Source of the DNA: Haloimpatiens massiliensis
GTDB taxonomy: Bacteria > Bacillota > Clostridia > Clostridiales > Clostridiaceae
Reading direction: 5' to 3'
DNA length: 64,000 nt
Assembly: GCF_900184255.1 (NCBI RefSeq)
Contig: NZ_LT854640.1
Coordinates: 1,921,103 to 1,985,102, forward strand
Part shown: in pieces, positions 16,865 to 26,048 of the stretch
Numbering within the stretch: position 1 is the stretch's first letter
Layout: every line of letters starts with the position of its first letter
Notes under the pieces: model-generated
The model's input: the letters and a program-made list of their open reading frames with translations, nothing else
The model's database searches: none
Told to the model about the DNA's origin: nothing
Position numbers and translations under genes: made by a program

Positions 16865-17328
16865 TTATAATATTCTTAGCTTCTCTACTACTGCTATTGC
16901 GACAGCTGCTACAAATCCCATACCAGTGGTATTAGTACTGTTGCAGTAACAGTTGAAACAACTTTATCCATGCCTCCATTTATCGTATTTATTGCAACCA
17001 TCTTTCCTACATTCTTTAAATTTTCTACTACAGGTTTTGATGTTGTGGATACATTACCAATATAGGAACCGCCACCTTCATAATCCAATGCGCAACGTAA
17101 GTAACCACTTGGATCATTAAAATTTACAAAATTATTATTACAATATGCAAAAATATTGTGTGAGAGTAATTCTCCCGTTTCACCTATAATCCCATCTGCA
17201 TTGATAAATCTACCCCATTCTGGATTATAGTACCTATTTTGAAGATAGTATAGTCCTGTCTCACTGTCATACCTATATCCTCTATACCTATAAGGATTTT
17301 TCTCTCCTACTGTATCCTTTAAACTTCC
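16865..17328 (-). pseudogene. Orphan Rhs tip cassette 7, frameshifted
   Basis: The 5' part is Rhs core (GRFINADG, then the alternative core end LLSHNIFAYCNNNFVNFNDPSG, YLRCALDYEGGG) followed by a new tip beginning SYIGNVSTTSKPVVENLKN. The frame ends at a TAG (16909..16911), while a second frame continues as GMGFVAAVAIAVVEKLRIL to 16865, indicating a frameshift within the hydrophobic end. An in-frame TAG (17329..17331) lies directly before the first core codon, so no translation can enter from upstream. It shares its core end and YEGGG junction with cassette 2. Confidence 0.75.
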
Positions 17329-17478
17329 CTAAGTTTATTCCTTTATATGTAATTCTACATTCATCCTAAAAATCATTTTTAATTTAATAAAAAAAGCCCT
17401 TCTTGAGCTAAATTTTAAACTCTATATTTATATTAATAAGTAACCTAAAGTAATTACCTTCAGGCTACTTACAAATAC
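17329..17478 (-). repeat. Inter-cassette hairpin spacer, copy 1
   Basis: About 150 bp, very close to the copies at 18730..18880 and 26802..26951. It contains a degraded AGCCC hairpin and the AGTAGCC/GGCTACT-type hairpin that ends the immunity transcript, then joins the next core at the TAG. Confidence 0.85.
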
Positions 17479-17907
17479 CTAGCTATCTAAAAAATCATCT
17501 AATCTTCTGTCTATAGATATATTAGGATTATTTTCAGTCTTTTCAAGTATCGTTTTTACTAGTTCCTTTTGTCCTTTTATATCTCTACCTATAACCATAT
17601 CATTCTCTCCAAATAAACCATAATCAACTCTTATTGCTGCAAAAACACCTTCGCCTGTTATATATACTCTACATATATCTTTCCATAAAATCTCATGCTT
17701 TTTTATTCCTGAATTATAAATAATCCTTGCATCCTCTACTTTATAATACTTAAATATTGCAAATACATACATAACTAACATAAAAATTCCATTACACGCT
17801 CCTAATATTTTCCACATAATATCATCAATGCTATTAATAAAATATATAAAACCAATTATAATAAAAAAACAAACAATCAATGAAGTTTTTTTAGTTCTAT
17901 AAATCAT
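17479..17907 (-). CDS. Immunity protein, two-TM plus PH-like domain (cassette 6)
   Basis: A 142-residue paralogue of the immunity proteins at 26952, 22927 and 18881. Two N-terminal hydrophobic helices (about residues 9-26 and 33-51) are followed by a cytoplasmic-looking domain (YYKVEDARIIYNSGIKKHEILWKDI, then ICRVYITGEGVFAAIRVDYG), reminiscent of bacterial PH-type domains. It starts 6 bp after the tip's stop, with GGAG inside the tip's last codons as ribosome binding site. Function inferred from its fixed place after the toxin tip. Confidence 0.75.
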   Translation of the reverse strand: MIYRTKKTSLIVCFFIIIGFIYFINSIDDIMWKILGACNGIFMLVMYVFAIFKYYKVEDARIIYNSGIKKHEILWKDICRVYITGEGVFAAIRVDYGLFGENDMVIGRDIKGQKELVKTILEKTENNPNISIDRRLDDFLDS

Positions 17908-17913
17908 AATTAA

Positions 17914-18729
17914 CTACTCCATTCCAAATTTTTTATATATTCTTTCTTGCATACTGCCTATTTTTTCACCTATATAATAATCTATAGCAAGTGCACCTCC
18001 AATACCTGCAATCATTGTTCCTACAGTCCCACCAGCCATACCAGCTGCAAGAATGGGTCCTGAAATAGTTGCTCCAACTGCACAACCTGCCACTATTCCA
18101 CCTACTTGAACCCCTGTCTTTAGTGCCCTTTTCCATAAAGGCATTTTTACAGATGGATCCCATGTTTTACTTATATCAAATCCACTTGTTATTACTGTAA
18201 ACCATTTTGATAGTTTTTTAGCCTTTTGTGCATAGGGATACATCTTTTGAACTATGCTCGTCTTAGGATAAAAGTGTATAGCGTTACTTTTATCTATATA
18301 TCCTACAGATTTTCTAGAAATATTCTCAACTACTCCTATGGACGTTCCATAAGCAGCTGACATTTTACTAGAAACTGAAGGATAATGCTTTTCAACTCTT
18401 CCGCTTGCTCTAAAAACTCTATTGGCTCTAGTTCTATTCATCACCGCATAAGACGCTGCCCTCATTGCCTCTGTCTCTTCACCTAAAGTATATACCGGTC
18501 TGAATCCACTATAGTCACTCATATTTGCCCAGTTATTCTTGCTGTAAGCAAACAAATTATGTCCTAGTAATTCTCCCGTTTCACCTATAATCCCATCTGC
18601 ATTGATAAATCTACCCCATTCTGGATTATAGTACCTATTTTGAAGATAGTATAGTCCTGTCTCACTGTCATACCTATATCCTCTATACCTATAAGGATTT
18701 TTCTCTCCTACTGTATCCTTTAAACTTCC
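17914..18729 (-). pseudogene. Orphan Rhs tip cassette 6 (silent donor, hydrophobic tip)
   Basis: In-frame Rhs core from the Gly codon at 18729 through LLGHNLFAYSKNNWANMSDYSG, then the pre-tip VYTLGEETEAMRAASYAVMNR and a tip almost identical to that of the full-length gene (a few substitutions such as RVF for RVS and KHY for KYY). TAG at 18730..18732 blocks entry from upstream and no ribosome binding site or secretion signal is present, so it is not a stand-alone toxin. The glycine-rich hydrophobic end (ISGPILAAGMAGGTVGTMIA) is intact, so it could serve as a recombination donor. Confidence 0.8.
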
Positions 18730-18880
18730 CTAAGTTTATTCCTTTATATGTAATTCTACATCCATTCTAAAAATCATTTTTAATTCAATAAAAAAAGCCC
18801 TTATTAGGCTAAAATTACAAACTCTATAATTATATTAATAAGTAGCCTAAAGTAATTACCTTCAGGCTACTTGCAAAAAC
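18730..18880 (-). repeat. Inter-cassette hairpin spacer, copy 2
   Basis: Same block as at 17329..17478 with small changes (TACATCCATTC, AGCCC/AGGCT). It ends the immunity gene at 18881 and abuts core at the TAG. Confidence 0.85.
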
Positions 18881-19315
18881 TTAACTATTTAAAAAATCAT
18901 CAAGTCTTATGTCTATAGAGACATCTGGATTATTCTCGGTGTTATGGAGTATTGTTTTTACTAATTGTTTATACCCTTTTATTTCTGTATTTATAATCAT
19001 ATCATTCTCGCCAAACATACCATAATCAATTCTTATTGCTTTAAAAAATCCTGTACCAAATACATATACTCTACATATATCTTTCCACAAAACTTCATCT
19101 TTTTTTAATCCAAGTCTATAAACATGTATAATTTTTGTTTCGTCTACCTTATAATATTCAAACACTGCAAATATATACATAATTGATGCCCAAACACCAA
19201 AGACTAAACAGAATATTCTCCACCCAAATTCATTAATATTATAAGAAAAATATAGAAAACCAATTAAGACAAAAAAGTAAATGATCGCCGCTGTCTTTTT
19301 ACTTTTATAAATCAT
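18881..19315 (-). CDS. Immunity protein, two-TM plus PH-like domain (cassette 5)
   Basis: A 144-residue member of the same immunity family (MIYKSKKTAAIIYFFVLIG start, DIRLDDFLNS end). It is the most divergent of the four, with a two-residue longer loop (IIHVYRLGLKKDEVLWKDI) and GTGFFKAIRIDYGMF where the others have other residues. Its toxin partner is likewise the most divergent tip. AGGTG precedes the ATG by 5 bp, 8 bp after the tip stop. Confidence 0.75.
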   Translation of the reverse strand: MIYKSKKTAAIIYFFVLIGFLYFSYNINEFGWRIFCLVFGVWASIMYIFAVFEYYKVDETKIIHVYRLGLKKDEVLWKDICRVYVFGTGFFKAIRIDYGMFGENDMIINTEIKGYKQLVKTILHNTENNPDVSIDIRLDDFLNS

Positions 19316-19323
19316 AAAATCAC

Positions 19324-20018
19324 CTATTCCATTCCAAATTTCTTGTACAAAAAGTTTTGTGTGGCACCAATAGCTTTACCTGCCAAATAATCTATACCAG
19401 TTGAACCTACTATAGCTCCAGCTACTTTATATCCTCCCGCTAACATACCCTTCGCAAGAAGCGGTCCTGAAAGATGTGCTCCCACATAAGCGCATGCCAC
19501 TATTCCACCCACTTGAAGTCCTGTTTTAAGTACTCTTTTCCATGTGGGCATTTTTACTGATGGATCCCATGTACTATTTATATCAAGAGCAGTTGTTATT
19601 ACTGTAAAAGCCTTAGATAGTTTGTTTGCTGCTCTTGCATAGGGTTGTATTTTTTGAGCTATACTAGTCTTAGGAATAATAGAAACTATAGTACTATTTT
19701 TATCTACATATCCTCTTACTGTTTTGGAAATGTTTTTAGCTATACCTGTAGCTGTTCCAGAAATAGTTGCTCCAAGATTAGGAACTGAAGGATGAAAACT
19801 ATTTGCTCTTCCACTTGCTCTAAAAACTCTATTGGCTCTAGTTCTATTCATCACCGCATAAGACGCTGCCCTCATTGCCTCTGTCTCTTCACCTAAAGTA
19901 TATACTGGTCTAAATCCACTGTAGTCACTCATATTTGCCCAGTTATTCTTGCTATAAGCAAACAAATTATGTCCTAGTAATTCTCCTGTTTCACCTATAA
20001 TCCCATCTGCATTGATAT
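19324..20018 (-). pseudogene. Orphan Rhs tip cassette 5 (silent donor, variant hydrophobic tip)
   Basis: Core homology begins only at INADGIIGETG (about 20015), so this copy has a shorter 5' core than the others; upstream sequence is unrelated except for a possible weak core relic. The pre-tip is shared, but the tip differs: NSFHPSVPNLGATISGTATG, ALDINSTWDPSVKMP, and a distinct glycine-rich end, LSGPLLAKGMLAGGYKVAGA, before the common LYKKFGME terminus. There is no usable start for a secreted protein. Confidence 0.75.
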
Positions 20019-20259
20019 TTCTCCTTTTAAAAAACCTAGGGATATACCACCTTTTTTATATTGGTAAAAATATTATGTTTAGTAAATTAATAAATTGAGC
20101 AGGACATTTGTTACATATTGTAAACTATTCCCATAAAATTATTTGGTTAACTTTTAGGAAGCTTACCAGTGAGGTAATGCTTTACACAATATGCTACGCA
20201 TGTTCCACAAAATTTCGAGATAAACCTATATTTTTCTTTAACTACATGGTGCTTTTTTA

Positions 20260-20640
20260 TCATTTTTTAAATTTATGTTTCGCATTATATTGGTAAATTC
20301 CTTTAGCAATTGACACTGCTAATAAACTAAGAAATAGAACAGCAATTAAAACTATAAATATTGTTTTATATTGCTTTGAAATTTTAGGAAAATCCTTATC
20401 TACAATTAGGAATACTATAACTATACTAAAAAGTATTATCGCTATTATGGTCTCGACTATTAAATAAATATGTTCTTTTTTACCACACTTATATTTTAAA
20501 GCTATTACCAAAGCTACTATCATGCATACTATAATTATAGCTATGGTTACTGGAAACGGTATGTTTTCTATGCCTATAGCTCTTATAATAGCAATGAACA
20601 TGAATACCAATATTATTGCTAATGTACTATCCTGCTTCAT
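20260..20640 (-). CDS. Four-TM putative immunity protein (cassette 4)
   Basis: A 126-residue protein that is almost entirely membrane-spanning: four helices (about residues 8-25, 28-47, 58-79, 91-113) and a basic C-terminus (YNAKHKFKK). AAGGAG lies 9 bp before the ATG. It follows the cassette-4 tip by about 70 bp. It belongs to no family I recognise and is unrelated to the PH-domain immunity proteins, matching a different tip. Immunity role inferred from position. The 240 bp beyond it (20019..20259) show no gene. Confidence 0.65.
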   Translation of the reverse strand: MKQDSTLAIILVFMFIAIIRAIGIENIPFPVTIAIIIVCMIVALVIALKYKCGKKEHIYLIVETIIAIILFSIVIVFLIVDKDFPKISKQYKTIFIVLIAVLFLSLLAVSIAKGIYQYNAKHKFKK

Positions 20641-20710
20641 AATTCTTTTCTCCTTACATCTTTAATTATTTTCTTACTATTGTTTAAATATTGTAGTTCT
20701 ATCATTAAAA

Positions 20711-21774
20711 TCATTCTTTTTTCCATATTGCATTTTTTAATGCCTCTGCAGCTAAACCTGCTGCAAACCCAAGTCCCATTGTCCATCCTACAGGATTGGA
20801 TACTCCAAAAGCAATTACTCCTGCTGAAACTAGAACATCTATAGCACTCCTACCAAAAGCTTCTGAATTACTATAACCACTGTGATAATTATCCCATATT
20901 GCTACCCCCGTCAAAGCTACACCAATTGCTCCAATCTTTTCAATCCCACCTATTCCTCTTGCAACAGATGCTCCTTTTACTGGAACTATAAACTCCCTAC
21001 CAGCTCTTCTTAGAGCCCTATTAGTTATAATTGGTATTGCCTTAGGTATTTTAGATAAAATTGAGCTAGCTCCTCCTTCTATTCCAGTAATTATTACATT
21101 TCTAATTGTACCTGTAACTTGATTTCTTTTAGGTATTATACTTGATTTTTCTCTTTTATTCCTAATAGTTCTATTTATAACTGCTCTATTCATCACCGCA
21201 TAAGACGCTGCCCTCATTGCCTCTGTCTCTTCACCTAAAGTATATACCGGTCTGAATCCACTATAGTCACTCATATTTGCCCAGTTATTCTTGCTGTAAG
21301 CAAACAAATTATGTCCTAATAATTCTCCCGTTTCACCTATAATCCCATCTGCATTGATAAATCTACCCCATTCTGGATTATAGTACCTATTTTGCAGATA
21401 ATACATTCCTGTCTCACTGTCGTACCTATATCCTCTATACCTATAAGGATTCTTCTCTCCTACTGTATCCTTTAAACTTCCTTCTATAGAGATAAGTTTT
21501 CCCCAGGAATCATAGGTGTAAGATACAACCTTTTCCCCTTGAGCATTTATTAATCCTATAATGTCACCCTGAGCATTTCTTACATAATAGTATTCTGCTC
21601 CGTTTAGGTTCATACTTATAAGTTTGCCTGAACTGTCGTAAGTGTAGTGTATTTTGTGTTTTCCATTATCTTCATAGGTTACACTGCCGCCTACTAGGTG
21701 ATATTTTGTTGTGACACCATTTACTGTTTTTTCTGTTCTTATGCCTTGATCATTGTATTTGAATTTTATATCCT
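20711..21774 (-). pseudogene. Orphan Rhs tip cassette 4 (silent donor, third tip type)
   Basis: Carries about 600 bp of Rhs repeats and core identical or nearly so to the full-length gene, broken at 21774 inside the repeat DQGIRTEKTVNG region. The core end is type I (SKNNWANMSDYSG) and the pre-tip YTLGEETEAMRAASYAVMNR is shared. After that, the tip is different: INRTIRNKREKSSIIPKRN, a basic segment, then a long hydrophobic region with IGAIGVALTGVAIWDNYHSG, SAGVIAFGVSNPVGWTMGLGFAAGLAAEAL in overlapping stretches. A membrane-acting toxin is plausible; internal ATGs exist but none with a good ribosome binding site. Confidence 0.75.
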
Positions 21775-21796
21775 GTAGCCACCTTTATATTGAATA

Positions 21797-21838
21797 AAAA
21801 AAATCAATAAGTAGTTGTTAAATACCTATTGATTTTTT
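21797..21838 (-). terminator. Terminator after the orphan immunity-like gene
   Basis: AAAAAATCAATA / TATTGATTTTTT stem with long T-run on either strand. Confidence 0.7.
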
Positions 21839-21973
21839 ATTATAATTAATATCTGCCTTTACAATCAATATTTTATCATTTGCTATATAATTATATAATT
21901 CTGTTAATTCAATAAATCTAAGCAATAAAAGAATTTTTATTTATAAAATTGTAGCTTATAACTTATTTATATC

Positions 21974-22609
21974 CTAAATTCTCTTTTTTATAGTATATAA
22001 ATAATTAGCAATAGCAGTAATATTCACTACAATCCCTATAATTGCTACAGTTACTCCTCCTATACCTGCTAATATTAAATCAAATTTTTGACTTAAAAAA
22101 TTAACTGGATTTATATCAATTGCTTTTGATATACTAATAATTATTCCAGACATAATCAAAGCAATTGCAATGTCACATTTAACATACCCATCATGTTTGC
22201 CGTTTTGGATAGCCAATATATATTTACTATCTTTCATTATAATTCTTCTAAAAAATATAACAAATTCTATAATAAAAAAATTTAACAATAGTAATATTCT
22301 TGAATATACACTCTCAGGTTTTAAATAATTTATTGATAATAAATATAAGGATAATATAGTAAAATTACCTATAAGTGATCCGCCTAAATAGATAACTTGT
22401 AATAGCTTATTATCATTCATTCCTAATATTATACTAATTATAGAACATATTATAGTTATTATTAATACAAACTTTCCAATGCTACTATATACTTTTTTAT
22501 CTGCGATTATAGCATAATTTAGTATCATATTTAAAACTAAAATGCCAATTATAATAAAAAGCATAAATTTTCTTAACTCCCTAATGTTCTCATCGTACTT
22601 TATACTCAA
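21974..22609 (-). CDS. Multi-pass membrane protein, possible orphan immunity gene
   Basis: About 211 residues with six or seven hydrophobic helices, ending ANYLYTIKKRI. TTG at 22609 is the likely start because GGAGG lies about 8 bp before it; the ATG at 22624 overlaps that site. No family recognised. It lies where an immunity gene should be, but the toxin tip before it has decayed to a short relic (22679..22745). It is followed by its own terminator. It may protect against a toxin no longer encoded here. Confidence 0.55.
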   Translation of the reverse strand: MSIKYDENIRELRKFMLFIIIGILVLNMILNYAIIADKKVYSSIGKFVLIITIICSIISIILGMNDNKLLQVIYLGGSLIGNFTILSLYLLSINYLKPESVYSRILLLLNFFIIEFVIFFRRIIMKDSKYILAIQNGKHDGYVKCDIAIALIMSGIIISISKAIDINPVNFLSQKFDLILAGIGGVTVAIIGIVVNITAIANYLYTIKKRI

Positions 22610-22678
22610 ACCAAGTACCTCCATCTATATTTTTCAATTTTTAGTATAATACTTATTCTTGAATTTACATAATTATAA

Positions 22679-22745
22679 AATTTCGTGGTGACGTCATTTA
22701 CTGTTTTTATTCCTATCTCTTGGTGATTATATTTAAATTTTATAA
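22679..22745 (-). pseudogene. Decayed Rhs repeat relic
   Basis: Aligns by eye with the segment of the full-length gene encoding GIRTEKTVNGVTTKYH (TTTCGTGGTGACGTCATTTACTG versus TTTTGTGGTGACACCATTTACTG) but with many changes. It marks the former 5' part of a lost cassette. Confidence 0.6.
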
Positions 22746-22754
22746 TTATCAAAA

Positions 22755-22926
22755 TACTTTAATTTATTCCTTTATATGTAATTATACATTCATCCTAAAA
22801 ATCCCTTTTAATTTAATAAAAAAAGCCCTTATTGGGCTAAAATTTTAAACTCTATAATTCATATTAATTTAAGTAGCCTAAAGTAATTACCCTTAGGCTA
22901 CTCACAAATACCTAGCTATCTAAAAA
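22755..22926 (-). repeat. Inter-cassette hairpin spacer, copy 3
   Basis: Same ATTCCTTTATATGTAATT...AGCCC/GGGCT...AGTAGCCT/AGGCTACT block. At its end CTAGCTATCTAAAAA is duplicated in tandem (22912..22940), overlapping the 3' end of the immunity gene. Confidence 0.8.
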
Positions 22927-23355
22927 CTAGCTATCTAAAAAATCATCTAATCTTCTGTCTATAGATATATTAGGGTTGTTTTCGGTCTTTTCAAGTATTG
23001 TTTTTACCAGGTCTTTCTGTCCTTTTATTTCTTTATTTATAATCATGTCATTCTCTCCAAACACACCGTAATCAGCTCTTATTGCTTCAAGAACGCCTGT
23101 TCCCGTAATATATACTCTACATATATCTTTCCATGGGATTTCATGCTTTTTTATTCCTGAATTATAAATAATCCTTGTATCTTCTATTTTATAGTACTTA
23201 AATAGCATTGATATATAAATACTTAATGCATACAACCAAAAACATATCCCATATATTTTCCATGCTATACCATTCATATTGTAAATAAAATATAAGAAAC
23301 CAATTAGAATAAAAAAACAAACAATTAATGAAGACTTCTTAGTTCTATATACCAT
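22927..23355 (-). CDS. Immunity protein, two-TM plus PH-like domain (cassette 3)
   Basis: A 142-residue family member (MVYRTKKSSLIVCFFILIG). The membrane helices and the VYITGTGVLEAIRADYGVF segment differ from the cassette 1 and 6 proteins, while the C-terminal EKTENNPNISIDRRLDDFLDS is identical. It starts 6 bp after the tip stop with the ribosome binding site inside the toxin's last codons. Confidence 0.75.
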   Translation of the reverse strand: MVYRTKKSSLIVCFFILIGFLYFIYNMNGIAWKIYGICFWLYALSIYISMLFKYYKIEDTRIIYNSGIKKHEIPWKDICRVYITGTGVLEAIRADYGVFGENDMIINKEIKGQKDLVKTILEKTENNPNISIDRRLDDFLDS

Positions 23356-23361
23356 AATTAA

Positions 23362-24740
23362 CTACTCCATTCCAAATTTTTTATATATTCTTTCCTGCAT
23401 ACCACCTATTTTTTCACCTATATAATAATCTATAGCAAGTGAACTTAAAGCACCTACAAACGCTGTTACTCCTCCAGTAGCCATAGTACTAGCAAGAATG
23501 GGTCCTGAAATAGTTGCTCCAACTGCACAACCTGCCACTATTCCACCTACTTGAACCCTTGTCTTTAGTGCCCTTTTCCATAAAGGCATTTTTACAGATG
23601 GATCCCATGTTTTACTTATATCAAATCCACTTGTTATTACTGTAAACCATTTTGATAGTTTTTTAGCTTTTTGTGCATAAGGCTTCATTTTTTGAACTAT
23701 GCTCGTCTTAGGATAAAAGTGTATAGCGTTACTTTTATCTATATATCCTACAGATTTTCTAGAAATATTCTCAACTACTCCTATGGACGTTCCATAAGCA
23801 GCTGACATTTTACTAGAAACTGAAGGATAATGCTTTTCAACTCTTCCGCTTGCTCTAAAAACTCTATTGGCTCTAGTTCTATTCATCACCGCATAAGACG
23901 CTGCCCTCATTGCCTCTGTTTCTTCACCTAAAGTATATACCGGTCTGAATCCACTATAGTCACTCATATTTGCCCAGTTATTCTTGCTGTAAGCAAACAA
24001 ATTATGTCCTAGTAATTCTCCTGTTTCACCTATAATCCCATCTGCATTGATAAATCTACCCCATTCCGGGTTATAGTACCTATTTTGAAGATAGTATAGT
24101 CCTGTCTCACTGTCATACCTATATCCTCTATACCTATAAGGATTCTTCTCTCCAACTATATCCTTTAAACTTCCTTCTATAGAGATAAGTTTTCCCCAGG
24201 AATCATAGGTGTAAGATACAACCTTTTCCCCTTGAGCATTTATTAATCCTATAATGTCACCCTGAGCATTTCTTACATAATAGTATTCTGCTCCGTTTAG
24301 GTTCATACTTATAAGTTTGCCTGAACTGTCGTAAGTGTAGTGTATTTTGTGTTTTCCATTATCTTCATAGGTTACACTGCCGCCTACTAGGTGATATTTT
24401 GTGGTGACACCATTTACTGTTTTTTCTGTTCTTATGCCTTGATCATTGTATTTGAATTTTATATCCTTGCCATTACCTTTTATTGAGGATAACATTCTTC
24501 CTCTTTCCCAGGTGAAAGTGTATCCGTTATAGGTTAATGGATTTCCTATGTTATCATAGGTTATTTCTTTTCCATCAAAATTTGTTAGCTTGTCTTTCCA
24601 GATAGAATCACCGTAATTGTAGTTGTAAGCTTTTGTACAGTTACCTAGTGATTCTGCTGTTGTATATTTATATTCTTTCTTACTGGTTAAATTTCCTCCT
24701 CTATCATAACTGTAAGTTATAGTTTTTCCTAAAATAAAAA
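23362..24740 (-). pseudogene. Orphan Rhs tip cassette 3 (longest silent copy)
   Basis: About 1.38 kb nearly identical to the 3' part of the full-length gene, from ILGKTITYSYD to the core, breaking off at about 24740. The tip matches that of the main gene up to ISGPILA and then differs: STMATGGVTAFVGALSSLAIDYY instead of the main AGMAGGTVGTMIAGIGGALAIDYY block. The paired immunity protein differs correspondingly. It has no signal peptide and no start with a good ribosome binding site. Confidence 0.8.
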
Positions 24741-24818
24741 ATATAATGTTCTAATTACTTATACCAGGATTATAATTATTACAGTATCTATTTTTATCTT
24801 ATTTCAACCAATCAAAAT

Positions 24819-24852
24819 AAACGTCAACAGGTACTATCATCTGTTGACGTTT
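24819..24852 (-). terminator. Terminator after cassette 2
   Basis: Perfect 12-bp stem AAACGTCAACAG / CTGTTGACGTTT with 10-nt loop and T-rich flank; near-copy at 15687..15720. Confidence 0.75.
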
Positions 24853-24999
24853 TGTTGTATATACAATATTCTAATTTGTCTACATAATTTCTAAAAAACA
24901 CTATAAATATACGCATACTGATATAATTTTTTACTGAATTTAAATTACTCCATAATAATATTCCCTATCTCCATCACAATTTTTGATATACCAATTCTA

Positions 25000-25055
25000 T
25001 ATCCATTTCCCGCCCTACTCTAAATTATAGTATCTATTTTCTTGCTTTTTCCTTA
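25000..25055 (-). pseudogene. Decayed Rhs core relic
   Basis: CCCGCCCTACTCTAAATTATAGTATCTATTTTCTTG resembles the core stretch CCCCATTCTGGATTATAGTACCTATTTTG (which encodes NRYYNPEWG) with scattered changes. No frame remains. The rest of 24741..25104 is AT-rich with only the hairpin at 24819. Confidence 0.45.
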
Positions 25056-25104
25056 AATAAATATAAAAAACTGTATTTAAAACATAGAACTATAAAAATT
25101 AATA

Positions 25105-25446
25105 CTAGTTAATTCTTTCTTTTATACTGTTAACTTGCTTAATTCTTGCTTTATATAGTTCCTCATTTTCCTCTTTTAAATAATTCCAATATTCATTATT
25201 ATTAATAACTCTCGTAAATTCTCTCTTTAACCTTTTGGTAATTACTCCTCTTTCTATTGCTATGGTAGCTAATGCTAAAATTGTTGTTACACCGTCATCA
25301 AAATCCTCTAAGCAATCTTCAAACTCCTCCAAAATATTTTCTATAGCTGTTTCTACAGTCTCACCCTCTTCTATTAATTCTTCAAAACTATCCTTTATAT
25401 CCATTGCTAAATCATCTTCAAAAACCTGCATATCCCAAGTTCCCAT
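25105..25446 (-). CDS. DUF4259-like protein, second gene of cassette 2
   Basis: A 113-residue acidic protein beginning MGTWDMQVFEDDLAMDIKDS, the typical opening of the DUF4259 family (MGTWG..F..D.A.D), followed by a helical EELIEEGETVETAIENILEEF region and LALATIAIERGV. It is soluble and lacks a signal. DUF4259 members are often found beside polymorphic toxins, so an immunity role is plausible; this is inference from context. AAGGAGG precedes the ATG by 5 bp, and it is 11 bp after the preceding gene. Confidence 0.7.
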   Translation of the reverse strand: MGTWDMQVFEDDLAMDIKDSFEELIEEGETVETAIENILEEFEDCLEDFDDGVTTILALATIAIERGVITKRLKREFTRVINNNEYWNYLKEENEELYKARIKQVNSIKERIN

Positions 25447-25457
25447 AATAATCCTCC

Positions 25458-26036
25458 TTAAAACTTTAATGTATTTATATCATTTTCATCCCTACTATAG
25501 TTTAATATATATGATGCTATTAAAGCACCACTATAATTAAGAGATGGACTTTTATATAATTCTTTAATTATATTTACATCAAATGTAGAACCTATTGTTA
25601 CCGCTGCATGAAATCCTCCATCTTGTTTTTTAATTAAAATTTCAACCTCCTTTCCATTATAGAAATCATTAAACTCACTATCTCTAACACGCCAAAATGT
25701 ATTAATTATAACTGGTTCTATCTTTAAATTTCCCATTCTTTCAAATCCCTCTTCATATACTACAAAATCAAAAATCCACATTACTTTTATAGTTTTAGAA
25801 CTATTTATTTCCTCTAAAGAGGGATTGTTTTTGTCAACTTTTTTTATTGCAACAAAAGGTAATCCATCTTCATCTATATTTATAACAACAAAGTATCCTT
25901 CTGTTTCTCTTAATTCATTACAAATATTTGCAATTCCGTTTCTATGCAAATCTTCCTGCGAAAGATACTCTTCAACATCATTTGGTACTGCAAACTTAAA
26001 TATATCTCCAATTTTTATTTTTTTTCTTCTAGGCAT
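25458..26036 (-). CDS. Putative cytosolic immunity protein for the GIY-YIG tip (cassette 2)
   Basis: A 192-residue soluble protein, MPRRKKIKIGDIFKFAVPN at the start, with mixed charge and no membrane segment. The opening KIKIGDIF and the following beta-rich region resemble Imm26-type immunity proteins, though I cannot confirm the family. It begins 12 bp after the nuclease tip's stop, with AAGGAGG as ribosome binding site. A cytosolic protein is what would be needed against a nuclease, in contrast to the membrane proteins paired with the hydrophobic tips. Confidence 0.65.
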   Translation of the reverse strand: MPRRKKIKIGDIFKFAVPNDVEEYLSQEDLHRNGIANICNELRETEGYFVVINIDEDGLPFVAIKKVDKNNPSLEEINSSKTIKVMWIFDFVVYEEGFERMGNLKIEPVIINTFWRVRDSEFNDFYNGKEVEILIKKQDGGFHAAVTIGSTFDVNIIKELYKSPSLNYSGALIASYILNYSRDENDINTLKF

Positions 26037-26048
26037 AAAGATCCTCCT

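Noticed and set aside
20019..20040. AAAAGGAG followed by ATG just upstream of cassette 5, as if giving it a start
   Set aside because: That ATG is out of frame with the core and stops after five codons.
20108..20296. Open frame on the plus strand in the gap near cassette 4
   Set aside because: Overlaps the immunity gene at 20260, has no ribosome binding site, and codon content looks like a reverse-strand shadow.
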